DNA of 5,465 nt from Candidatus Nesterenkonia stercoripullorum (GTDB taxonomy: Bacteria; Actinomycetota; Actinomycetes; Actinomycetales; Micrococcaceae), in contig DXGD01000095.1 in NCBI GenBank assembly GCA_019114115.1, forward strand, positions 1-5,465, written 5' to 3'. Shown here in pieces: positions 1 through 5,364 of this stretch (positions are counted from its first letter, which is position 1; every line of letters starts with the position of its first letter). The notes below the pieces were generated by a model that made no database searches, was not told where the DNA came from, and worked only from the letters and a program-made list of their open reading frames with translations. The position numbers and the translations under genes are program-made.

Positions 1-818
1 TAGACCCACCAAGCAGGTTGCGCCCACGCCGTGAATCGATCCTGCACGTGATCCAGGATGGCAGCGGCGGCGTCGTCGAATTCAGCTGGCGGTGCCGCTT
101 CCGGGGACACGATGCGCAAGGCGATCCACAAACCGAGCCCGGTCACCAGCATCCCCGCCACGGCCAGGCCGATCCAACGACCCGCTCCACGTCCCACGCT
201 GACTCCGGCGATGGCCGACACCCCAGCAGCGATGGCGAACGCGAGCCAGTACTGGCTGAGCACCGCCACAGTGGCCCAGGTATAGGGGTCTGTGCTCTCC
301 GGTGCTGCGGCCTCGATATCGACGACGATATCCGGTATCAGCACGTCGAAAGAGTCCTCCTCAACGAAGGGCAGCCAGCCCAGAGTACTGTCCAGGGCGT
401 CGCGCAGCGGCGCGGTCACGGCCTCCGAGAGCGGCTCGAGGTCTACGGCGACAGCAAGCTCACCGGTGTCCCCTGAGGTCCCGTCGTGGAAGATGTCCTC
501 CAGTTGCGCCGCATAGTCGGCACGCGTCTGCTGCACTGTCTCATCCCAGGCGGCACGCACCTCCTCATCGTCGGCGAGACGGCTCACAAGGCTCTCCACC
601 AGGTTCCCGCCGATGGCGTCCACCGCGCCTGAGGCCATATCCGGAAGCTCGGCGGCGGCGTCGTCCACCACGGCATCTGAGACGGCAGTGGCGAAGTCTT
701 CCTGCTCGGGGAGGTCCCCGGCGATCTCGCGCACCGGCTCCTCCTCGCGCAGCAACTGGTCCACTTGATAGCCGGCAAGGGCTGCTGCGGAAAGGATGAC
801 CGCGAGCAGCAGGCTCAC
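1..818 (-). CDS. Membrane-anchored acidic protein, unknown function (3' end at or beyond window edge)
   Basis: I do not recognise a named family. Reading from GTG at 818 gives 272 residues to base 3; the last two bases read TA, so the next codon is a stop or Tyr. Residues 2-17 are hydrophobic (N-terminal anchor or uncleaved signal). Residues 20-180 form a soluble acidic region, probably outside the cell, rich in Asp/Glu with predicted helices and a WLPFVEED patch near 148. Two membrane helices follow at about 181-208 and 214-237, then a tail ending in AWAQPAWWV. The start is uncertain. A good ribosome binding site (GAAGAGAGG, 856-848) lies 8 nt before an in-frame ATC at 839-837, and using that codon would add IRNLFSA, including a basic residue before the anchor. 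An in-frame TGA at 857-855 bounds the 5' end. The gene is divergent from xseA. Coding is supported by high GC3 and a sensible membrane topology; function is unknown. Confidence 0.8.
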   Translation of the reverse strand, partial: MSLLLAVILSAAALAGYQVDQLLREEEPVREIAGDLPEQEDFATAVSDAVVDDAAAELPDMASGAVDAIGGNLVESLVSRLADDEEVRAAWDETVQQTRADYAAQLEDIFHDGTSGDTGELAVAVDLEPLSEAVTAPLRDALDSTLGWLPFVEEDSFDVLIPDIVVDIEAAAPESTDPYTWATVAVLSQYWLAFAIAAGVSAIAGVSVGRGAGRWIGLAVAGMLVTGLGLWIALRIVSPEAAPPAEFDDAAAAILDHVQDRFTAWAQPAWWV

Positions 819-953
819 GGCGCTGAACAGGTTGCGGATGGTGTTGACCTCTCTTCAGTCGATCGCCTGACTCCGGTGCCTGGCCACGAGCATCATAGGG
901 CTAGGCTGTAGGAGAACAGTACACGCCCTGACCCAGACGGAAGGGACTCATCG
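819..953. promoter_or_regulatory. Divergent intergenic region between membrane gene and xseA
   Basis: These 135 bases must carry promoters for both flanking genes. On the minus strand TATGAT (897-892) matches the -10 consensus at five of six positions and points toward the membrane gene, but no good -35 lies 17-18 bp upstream of it. On the plus strand TAGGCT (902-907) fits the TAnnnT pattern and points toward xseA, with only a weak -35. The xseA ribosome binding site GGAAGGG (939-945) is 8 nt before its ATG. The minus-strand site GAAGAGAGG (856-848) serves the membrane gene. Promoter assignments are by eye and weak; the two ribosome binding sites are clear. Confidence 0.4.
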
Positions 954-2384
954 ATGGCGAGCGCAGCGGATCCTACCCGAGCTCAGCAGGCCGGAGTGCC
1001 ACACCCCGGAGCTCAGCAGGGCCAGCCCGCAGCACAGCCCTCTGCACTGCCCGCCTCGGCAGCTGAGACCTCCGCGGAGTCCCCCTGGCCGCTGAGCCAT
1101 TTCTCGCGCAAACTGAAAGCCCATATCGACCGAGTTCACCCCACGTGGGTGGAAGGTCAGCTGGTGGAGTTCACCCGCCGCCACGGCAACGCGTGGATGA
1201 CCCTACGCGACCTGGAGCAGGAAGTCTCGTTCTCCGCTGTGGCGTGGCGCCAAGTGGCCTCCGGCCTCGATGGCCTGGTGACCCAGGGCTCGCGCGTCGT
1301 GGCCCTGGTCAAACCCAATCTGTATGAGAAGACCGGCCGGCTCTCCCTGATCACTGCGCAGATGCAGCCGGTCGGGCTGGGAGATCTGCTCGCTCGTGTC
1401 GAGCAGCTCAAGCGCCAGCTCGCGGCAGAAGGACTCTTCGACCCCGCCCGGAAACTGCCGCTGCCCGTGCTGCCCCGGCGCATCGGACTCATCACAGGCC
1501 GTGATTCCGACGCGTTGAAAGACATCGTGCGCAATACTCAGGCTCGCTGGAGTGCTGCGGAGTTCGAGATCCGCGAAGTGGCGACCCAGGGGTCGCTGGC
1601 GGCGACAGAGGTCGCGGCTGCGCTGCGCGAGCTCGACGAGCACCACGACGTCGATGTCATCGTCATCGCCCGGGGTGGAGGCGCGCTGGAGGAGGTCATC
1701 CTGCCGTTCTCCGATGAGCGCCTGATCCGAGCGGTGGCCCAGGCCAGCACCCCGGTGGTCTCCGCGATCGGCCATGAGGCCGACCGTCCCCTGCTGGACG
1801 AGGTCGCCGATGTGCGCGCCTCCACTCCGACAGGTTCGGCCAAACTCCTGGTGATCGACGAGGCCCAAGAACGCCAGAACCTGGTCCAGGCGCGTTCGCG
1901 CATGTCACAGGGGGTGCAGCGGATGCTCACCCGTGAAGCCGAACAGCTGGCCACGCTGCGCTCTCGCCCGGCACTCTCCCAGCCCGAATCCATGATCGAC
2001 CAGCGTGCCGACGATCTGCGCAGACTACGGCGTCGTAGCCTGTTGAGCGCGTCGGCGGCCGTGACCCGTGCCGCGGACTGGGTGGTCCACGCCCGGGCCC
2101 GCGTGACCTCTCTGTCTCCGCAGTCCACCCTGGACCGCGGGTACGCCGTCGTCCAGGCCCACCGTGATCCCGATGCTGTGGACGCCGCAGGTCAGCCCGT
2201 GAGCCGCCGCGGCTGGGAGATCCTCCGCGAGGCAGGAACTGTCGCCGCCGGAGTTCCGCTGCAGATCATGGTGGCCGAGGGCGAGCTGACCGCCCACGTC
2301 GCCGGCGTGGTGAGAGCACGCACCGATTCCCACAACCCACATCACCGTGACCCGAGTCAGCACGACCCGCATCGGAACGCCTAA
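954..2384 (+). CDS. xseA: Exodeoxyribonuclease VII large subunit
   Basis: Catalytic subunit of exonuclease VII, a cytoplasmic, metal-independent enzyme that degrades single-stranded DNA from both ends to oligonucleotides in repair. The protein has 476 residues. Residues 1-44 are an Ala/Gln/Pro-rich extension. An OB-fold nucleic-acid-binding domain covers about 45-140. The nuclease domain starts near 170 with [13 protein letters not shown] (Asp190), then ARGGG (Arg240) and [14 protein letters not shown] (His274, Asp277); these match the conserved Asp, Arg and GHExD positions of Xse[13 protein letters not shown] follows. A helical, coiled-coil-like region covers about 300-385, and the C-terminal segment contains LDRGYAVV at 393-400. 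The last 20 or so residues are a His/Asp-rich tail. ATG 954 is supported by GGAAGGG 8 nt upstream. The Arg motif is followed by [12 protein letters not shown], one residue longer than the usual form. It is followed by xseB on the same strand. Confidence 0.97.
   Translation: MASAADPTRAQQAGVPHPGAQQGQPAAQPSALPASAAETSAESPWPLSHFSRKLKAHIDRVHPTWVEGQLVEFTRRHGNAWMTLRDLEQEVSFSAVAWRQVASGLDGLVTQGSRVVALVKPNLYEKTGRLSLITAQMQPVGLGDLLARVEQLKRQLAAEGLFDPARKLPLPVLPRRIGLITGRDSDALKDIVRNTQARWSAAEFEIREVATQGSLAATEVAAALRELDEHHDVDVIVIARGGGALEEVILPFSDERLIRAVAQASTPVVSAIGHEADRPLLDEVADVRASTPTGSAKLLVIDEAQERQNLVQARSRMSQGVQRMLTREAEQLATLRSRPALSQPESMIDQRADDLRRLRRRSLLSASAAVTRAADWVVHARARVTSLSPQSTLDRGYAVVQAHRDPDAVDAAGQPVSRRGWEILREAGTVAAGVPLQIMVAEGELTAHVAGVVRARTDSHNPHHRDPSQHDPHRNA
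979..1020 (+). repeat. Imperfect 30-bp direct duplication within xseA 5' end
   Basis: The 12-mer GAGCTCAGCAGG occurs exactly at 979-990 and again at 1009-1020, a spacing of 30 bp. Because 30 is ten codons, the copies are in frame and encode repeated AQQ-Gly/Ala segments in the Ala/Gln/Pro-rich N-terminal extension of XseA, before the OB fold. It looks like a small slippage duplication in a weakly constrained tail. Confidence 0.7.
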
Positions 2385-2385
2385 T

Positions 2386-2472
2386 ATGGGCTCCGTCCGC
2401 GCCTCAGATGCCCCGCCAAGGGGCCTGGACCTCCGCACCCGACCGAAGAAGGGGTACCCCGCAGATGACTGA
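2386..2472 (+). CDS. Possible 28-aa leader or coupling ORF between xseA and xseB
   Basis: An ATG one base after the xseA stop opens 28 codons that end in TGA at 2470-2472, just inside the xseB reading frame (xseB ATG at 2465). A weak site GGAA (2374-2377) lies 8 nt upstream. The peptide starts [13 protein letters not shown] and is basic with no domain that I recognise. Ribosomes finishing this ORF would release over the xseB start, which would suit translational coupling. It may equally be chance in a high-GC spacer; nothing beyond position supports it. Confidence 0.25.
   Translation: MGSVRASDAPPRGLDLRTRPKKGYPADD
2410..2460 (+). promoter_or_regulatory. Paired GGGG/CCCC blocks around the xseB ribosome binding site
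   Basis: GCCCC (2410-2414) and GGGGC (2420-2424) form a perfect 5-bp stem with a 5-nt loop. Downstream, GGGGTACCCC (2451-2460) is a perfect 10-bp palindrome whose left half is the 3' part of the xseB ribosome binding site, GAAGAAGGGG (2445-2454). CCCC at 2411-2414 could instead pair with GGGG at 2451-2454 and hide that site. So two exclusive RNA folds are possible. Whether they regulate XseB output is inference. Confidence 0.35.
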
Positions 2473-2731
2473 GAACGCAGCCTCCTCGCCCGAGCACTTC
2501 GCCAGCGTTCGGCTCGATGACGTCGAGTCGATGAGCTATGAGCAGGCGCGCGAGGAGCTCGTCGGCGTCGTCGCCAAGCTGGAGACAGGCGGTGCCCCGC
2601 TGGAGGAGTCGCTGGCTCTGTGGCAGCGCGGTGAGGCGCTGGCCGATCGATGCGAACGGTGGCTCGACGGCGCGCAGGCCAAGCTCGAGGAGGTCCGCTC
2701 CGCATTGGACGAGGAGTCCGACGCCGAGTAA
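2465..2731 (+). CDS. xseB: Exodeoxyribonuclease VII small subunit
   Basis: Small helical subunit of exonuclease VII; several copies assemble on the XseA helical region to make the active holoenzyme. From ATG 2465 the protein has 88 residues, close to the family's usual 70-90. The core at 24-77 carries the family pattern: [17 protein letters not shown], then [19 protein letters not shown], then Leu-rich amphipathic helix to LEEV. A short acidic tail, DEESDAE, follows. An in-frame ATG at 2408 would add 19 residues but has no ribosome binding site, whereas ATG 2465 has GAAGAAGGGG ending 10 nt upstream, so 2465 is preferred. The 80-nt gap from xseA holds possible RNA structure. The two genes are probably co-transcribed, and balanced expression matters because excess XseA is toxic in Escherichia coli. 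Confidence 0.95.
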   Translation: MTENAASSPEHFASVRLDDVESMSYEQAREELVGVVAKLETGGAPLEESLALWQRGEALADRCERWLDGAQAKLEEVRSALDEESDAE

Positions 2732-2809
2732 CGCCCAGCCTGAAGACGTCCTAGTGACCCACCCGCGGGCTTGTGACCCTCAACCCTCCCCGCGTGCTGT
2801 CTGCCGGGC
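2732..2809. other. Convergent spacer between xseB and the aminotransferase
   Basis: These 78 bases separate the 3' ends of two converging genes. I see an 8-bp palindrome CCCGCGGG (2762-2769) flanked by two copies of GTGACCC (2754-2760 and 2773-2779), but no stem followed by a T run in either direction. A Rho-dependent or structure-only terminator is possible. No gene is evident. Confidence 0.5.
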
Positions 2810-4048
2810 TCAGCCGCGGGCGTGGGCGTAGCGGTATTCTTCGAGGAACTCCGCGATACCAGCGATAGCAGTCTCCAGGTCCTCGACACTGGGCAGGCAC
2901 ACCAGACGGAAATGGTTGTCGTCGATCCAGTTGAACGCACGCCCGTGCGAGACCAGGATCTTCTGCTGGCGCAGCAGTTCGATGACGAAGCGCTCGTCGC
3001 TCTCGATCGGATAGATCTCCGGATCCAGCCGCGGGAAGAGATAGAGGGCGCCCTCGGCCTGGTGCACACTGACGCCCTCGATATCTGAGAGCAGCTTGTG
3101 AGCCACCTGGCGCTGCTCCCACAGCCGCCCACCAGGCTGGATGAACTCGTTGATGGACTGATACCCGCCCAGCGCCGTCTGAATGGCATGCTGTGCCGGC
3201 ACATTGGGGCACATCCTCATATTAGACAGCAGACGGAGCCCTTCGAGGTAGCTCTTGGCCCGGTGCTTCGGCCCCGAGATGAAGATCCACCCGGAACGGA
3301 ACCCTGCGACCCGCCACGTCTTCGACAGGCCGGAGAAGGTGATGGTGAAGACATCATCGGAGAGCGTGCAGGCGTTGATCGCCTCAGCGCCGTCGTAGGT
3401 GATCTTCTCGTAGATCTCGTCGGTCAGCAGGATGAGGTTATGACGACGGCAGATATCGACCAGCGCCTCGAGAATATGCCGTGGATAGACAGCGCCGGTC
3501 GGGTTGTTCGGATTGATGATGACCAGAGCCTTGGTCCGGTCCGTCACCTTGGACTCGACTTCCTCGGGGTCCGGCCACCAGTAGTTCTGCTCATCGCAGA
3601 TGTAGTGGACCGGCCTGCCCCCGGAGAGCGTCGTCGCCCCGGTCCACAGCGGGTAGTCAGGGGCCGGGATGAGCACTTCGTCGCCGGTGTCGAGCATGCC
3701 CTGCAGCACCATGGTGATGAGCTCGGAGACCCCATTGCCCAGGATGACGTCCTCCACGTGGGCGTCTTTCATTCCGCGGGATTGATAGTACTGTGCCACG
3801 GCGGTGCGGGCGGAGTAGATGCCCTGAGATTCGGAATACCCCTGCGCGGTGGGGAGGTTCTTGATGATATCGACGAGGATGGAGTCCGGCGCTTCGAAGC
3901 CGAAGGGCGCCAGGTTGCCGATGTTCAGCTTGGTGATGCGGTGGCCCGCCTGCTCGAGGCGGGCTGCCTCCTCAGCGATCGGGCCGCGAACGTCGTACCG
4001 CACACCGCGCAGCTTCTGAGACTGTCTGAACTCCTCGAATTCCTCCAT
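2810..4048 (-). CDS. alaA: PLP-dependent alanine/glutamate-pyruvate aminotransferase (AlaA/AlaT type)
   Basis: Class I/II fold-type I aminotransferase in the cytoplasm. It probably exchanges the amino group between glutamate and pyruvate to make alanine, and may also act on 2-oxoisovalerate/valine. The sequence follows Escherichia coli AlaA almost from end to end (RYDVRGPI, PFGFEAPD, NLPTAQGY, NPNNPTGAVY, NVPAQHAIQTALGGYQSI). With 412 residues from ATG 4048, the visible PLP-site residues are GNGVSE at 104-109, Tyr132 in PDYPLW, Asn182 in NNPTG, Asp210 in TDEIY, Lys243 (Schiff base) in SGLSKTWR, Arg251 in AGFR and Arg381 in HFRL (substrate carboxylate). An ATG at 4066 would add six residues but has poor spacing to any purine run; ATG 4048 has GAGG 12 nt upstream and a family-like N-terminus, EFRQSQKL. 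The loop residue before APFGF is Leu46, where relatives have Pro. Some actinobacterial annotations call this type AspC. Confidence 0.93.
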   Translation of the reverse strand: MEEFEEFRQSQKLRGVRYDVRGPIAEEAARLEQAGHRITKLNIGNLAPFGFEAPDSILVDIIKNLPTAQGYSESQGIYSARTAVAQYYQSRGMKDAHVEDVILGNGVSELITMVLQGMLDTGDEVLIPAPDYPLWTGATTLSGGRPVHYICDEQNYWWPDPEEVESKVTDRTKALVIINPNNPTGAVYPRHILEALVDICRRHNLILLTDEIYEKITYDGAEAINACTLSDDVFTITFSGLSKTWRVAGFRSGWIFISGPKHRAKSYLEGLRLLSNMRMCPNVPAQHAIQTALGGYQSINEFIQPGGRLWEQRQVAHKLLSDIEGVSVHQAEGALYLFPRLDPEIYPIESDERFVIELLRQQKILVSHGRAFNWIDDNHFRLVCLPSVEDLETAIAGIAEFLEEYRYAHARG

Positions 4049-4066
4049 GAAGCAATACTGCCTCAT

Positions 4067-4215
4067 ATCCCCGTGCGGACCCGGCAGCGCAGCACTGTGT
4101 TGCGCTCACGTGACGTGACTCTCTTCGAACTCGGCAGTCCCCGACGACGGCCGGGGCGACACCAGGGGCGAGCCAACCCGATCAGGCGCACCGGTGGCAC
4201 GGACCGTCCGGATAG
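4067..4215. promoter_or_regulatory. Aminotransferase upstream region with several dyad symmetries
   Basis: This gap separates the lipoprotein stop from the aminotransferase start, both on the minus strand. It holds an interrupted palindrome at 4086-4106 (AGCGCAGCA, CTG, TGTTGCGCT; nine paired positions, one of them G-T), then TCACGTGA at 4106-4113 sharing its first base, next to a further GTGACT. Nearer the lipoprotein are CACCGGTG (4189-4196) and CGGAC-C-GTCCG (4200-4210). The first two are placed as operator candidates for the aminotransferase; the last two could be part of a lipoprotein terminator, although no T run follows. I found no convincing -10/-35 pair. Confidence 0.4.
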
Positions 4216-5316
4216 CTACCCCCAGCCCTCGGGCTCGGCGATCAGCCCCTCTTCGACCAGCCAGTATTCGGCCGCTTGTGCCGGAGTCAGCGCATCGGGC
4301 CCCTCCAGCAGGCGGCGGATCGTGACGACGGCGTCGTCGTCGAGGCGCTGAGCCACCTCACCGGTGATATCCGGAGCTTCCTCGGCAATCTCCCCAGCGG
4401 CTACCGGCACGAACTGCTCTTCGGAAAAAGCCTCTTCGGTGTCGTCCAAGACAATCAGAGCGTGATCGAGAATCCCAGGATGCGTGGAGGACACCAGCGC
4501 CCCGTCAATCTCTCCCCGGATGAGCTGTGAGATGAGATCGTCATCCTCAGCGACCACGACAGACTCCGGCGCACAGTCGTAGTCTGCGTTGAGCGCCTCT
4601 TCCACGGACCTCGCTGGGTCGGCTTCCGGCGAATCGCCATCTGGTGCGCCGGATGCCAGCGATGAGGAGGCCCCGAGCTCCAGACCGTCGCAGCCGGCCT
4701 CCACCGATTCGCTGGCCGCGTCGGGCGCCGTGTCGATGTCCTCCTGCTCGGCGGTCACAGTGGTGATCGCCAGGGATGCGGGCTGGGTCGCTGCGGAGGG
4801 GTCCAGCAGTTCCGCGCCCGGCCCCGAGCCCGTCTCTGGATCGTCCATTCGATCCTCTGCGGCCTCCAGGACCTCCGGCGAGCTCGTCAGCCCGTCGATC
4901 GCTTCGGGATCCGCGTAGTGCGCGAGCGAGGAGGTGCGCATGATGATGAGCTCGGAGCCGTCTCCCGGGTCTTCGCCAGAAGCCAGGCCGGGAATCTCAG
5001 GCGGTGGCTGTGACCCGCCGGCACCAGCGTCTGCCCCTGCGTCCTCCGCCCCGCGCCAAGGCTCGTCGTCGACGAGCGTCGGGGCATCCCGAGAGCTCAG
5101 GGCCGAGGCATAGATATGGGCGATAGTCCGATCGAGAGGGTCCGCCGGCGCAGCGATCTTCCATGCATCCTCGGCATCGGCCCCGGTCGGTTCATCTCCG
5201 GGAGGCGGCCCCCCGCAGCTGGTCAGCAGCACCAGCGCCGCGGCGCCGAGGAGCGAGGTTCCGGAGGGCGAGTGCACACGAGTGGGTCGCCGGTCCGGAA
5301 AATTCATGACTGACAT
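4216..5316 (-). CDS. Acidic lipoprotein, diverged osmoprotectant ABC-transporter binding protein (OpuBC/OpuCC-like)
   Basis: Predicted surface lipoprotein of 366 residues from ATG 5316: basic n-region (RRPTR), hydrophobic stretch 19-31, and lipobox LTSC with Cys34. The mature part follows the order of quaternary-amine binding proteins: WKIAAPADPLDRTIAHIYASAL (52-73) fits the first strand and helix; LIIMRTSSLAHYADPEA (123-139) fits the usual PEYTGNLL-type segment; ASLAITTVTAE (180-190), LELGASSSL (212-220), GEIDGALVSSTHPGILDHALIVLDD (268-292) and a C-terminal AQAAEYWLVEEGL (346-358) fit the rest. This alignment is from memory. Key ligand segments are altered, and about 77 Asp/Glu face 11 Lys/Arg after the lipobox by hand count. 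Two acidic Gly/Pro-rich inserts lie near 88-121 and 156-180; Cys209 and Cys248 could form a disulfide. No permease or ATPase is in view, so transport is unproven. An alternative start is ATG 5307. Confidence 0.8.
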   Translation of the reverse strand: MSVMNFPDRRPTRVHSPSGTSLLGAAALVLLTSCGGPPPGDEPTGADAEDAWKIAAPADPLDRTIAHIYASALSSRDAPTLVDDEPWRGAEDAGADAGAGGSQPPPEIPGLASGEDPGDGSELIIMRTSSLAHYADPEAIDGLTSSPEVLEAAEDRMDDPETGSGPGAELLDPSAATQPASLAITTVTAEQEDIDTAPDAASESVEAGCDGLELGASSSLASGAPDGDSPEADPARSVEEALNADYDCAPESVVVAEDDDLISQLIRGEIDGALVSSTHPGILDHALIVLDDTEEAFSEEQFVPVAAGEIAEEAPDITGEVAQRLDDDAVVTIRRLLEGPDALTPAQAAEYWLVEEGLIAEPEGWG

Positions 5317-5330
5317 TCTACTGACATTCT
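5309..5330. repeat. Exact 11-bp tandem duplication at the lipoprotein start
   Basis: ACTGACATTCT at 5309-5319 is repeated exactly and without a gap at 5320-5330. On the minus strand each copy reads AGAATGTCAGT, and the copy nearest the gene supplies the ATG at 5316-5314. The duplication lies between the GGAG at 5332-5329, which overlaps its upstream end, and the downstream ATG at 5307. With one copy removed, GGAG would lie 10 nt before ATG 5307; as it stands that gap is 21 nt, and 12 nt to ATG 5316. Eleven bp is about one helical turn, so two bound proteins would sit on the same DNA face if this were an operator. Confidence 0.85.
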
Positions 5331-5364
5331 CCGGGGCGATACGCTGGTAGGTGATGACCACCAA
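5317..5364. promoter_or_regulatory. Divergent promoter candidates for the lipoprotein and right-hand gene
   Basis: Plus strand: TACGCT (5340-5345) fits a TAnnnT -10 and would start transcription at about 5351-5353, at or near the GTG/ATG of the right-hand gene, giving a leaderless message; no -35 has proper spacing, although CTGACA occurs twice in the tandem repeat. Minus strand: TTGGTG (5364-5359) and TATCGC (5341-5336) are spaced 17 bp but each matches consensus at only three of six positions. Both are weak calls by eye. Confidence 0.3.

Noticed and set aside
302..799. 165-codon plus-strand ORF, very rich in Arg and Pro
   Set aside because: Its composition is typical of an antisense frame; the minus-strand frame through the same bases gives a coherent membrane protein.
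1203..1868. 221-codon minus-strand ORF opposite xseA
   Set aside because: It lies wholly inside xseA, lacks a ribosome binding site and has no recognisable motif.
2408..2464. Upstream xseB start at ATG 2408
   Set aside because: No ribosome binding site, and 19 extra residues not typical of XseB; ATG 2465 has a strong site at proper spacing.
2025..2705. 226-codon minus-strand ORF spanning the xseA end and xseB
   Set aside because: It crosses two real genes and their spacer, is Arg/Ala/Pro-rich and shows no motif.
2762..2820. CCCGCGGG (2762-2769) and GCCGCGGG (2813-2820) as a terminator hairpin
   Set aside because: Each is itself close to a palindrome, they are about 43 nt apart, the second lies inside the aminotransferase coding end, and no T run follows.
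4049..4066. Upstream aminotransferase start at ATG 4066
   Set aside because: The only G run is 2 nt from the ATG, and the extra MRQYCF is unlike the family N-terminus. It remains possible.
3098..4351. 417-codon plus-strand ORF opposite the aminotransferase
   Set aside because: It is the antisense of a gene with full family similarity and catalytic motifs; its protein is Arg/Asp/Gly-rich with no recognisable domain, as expected for a shadow frame in high-GC DNA.
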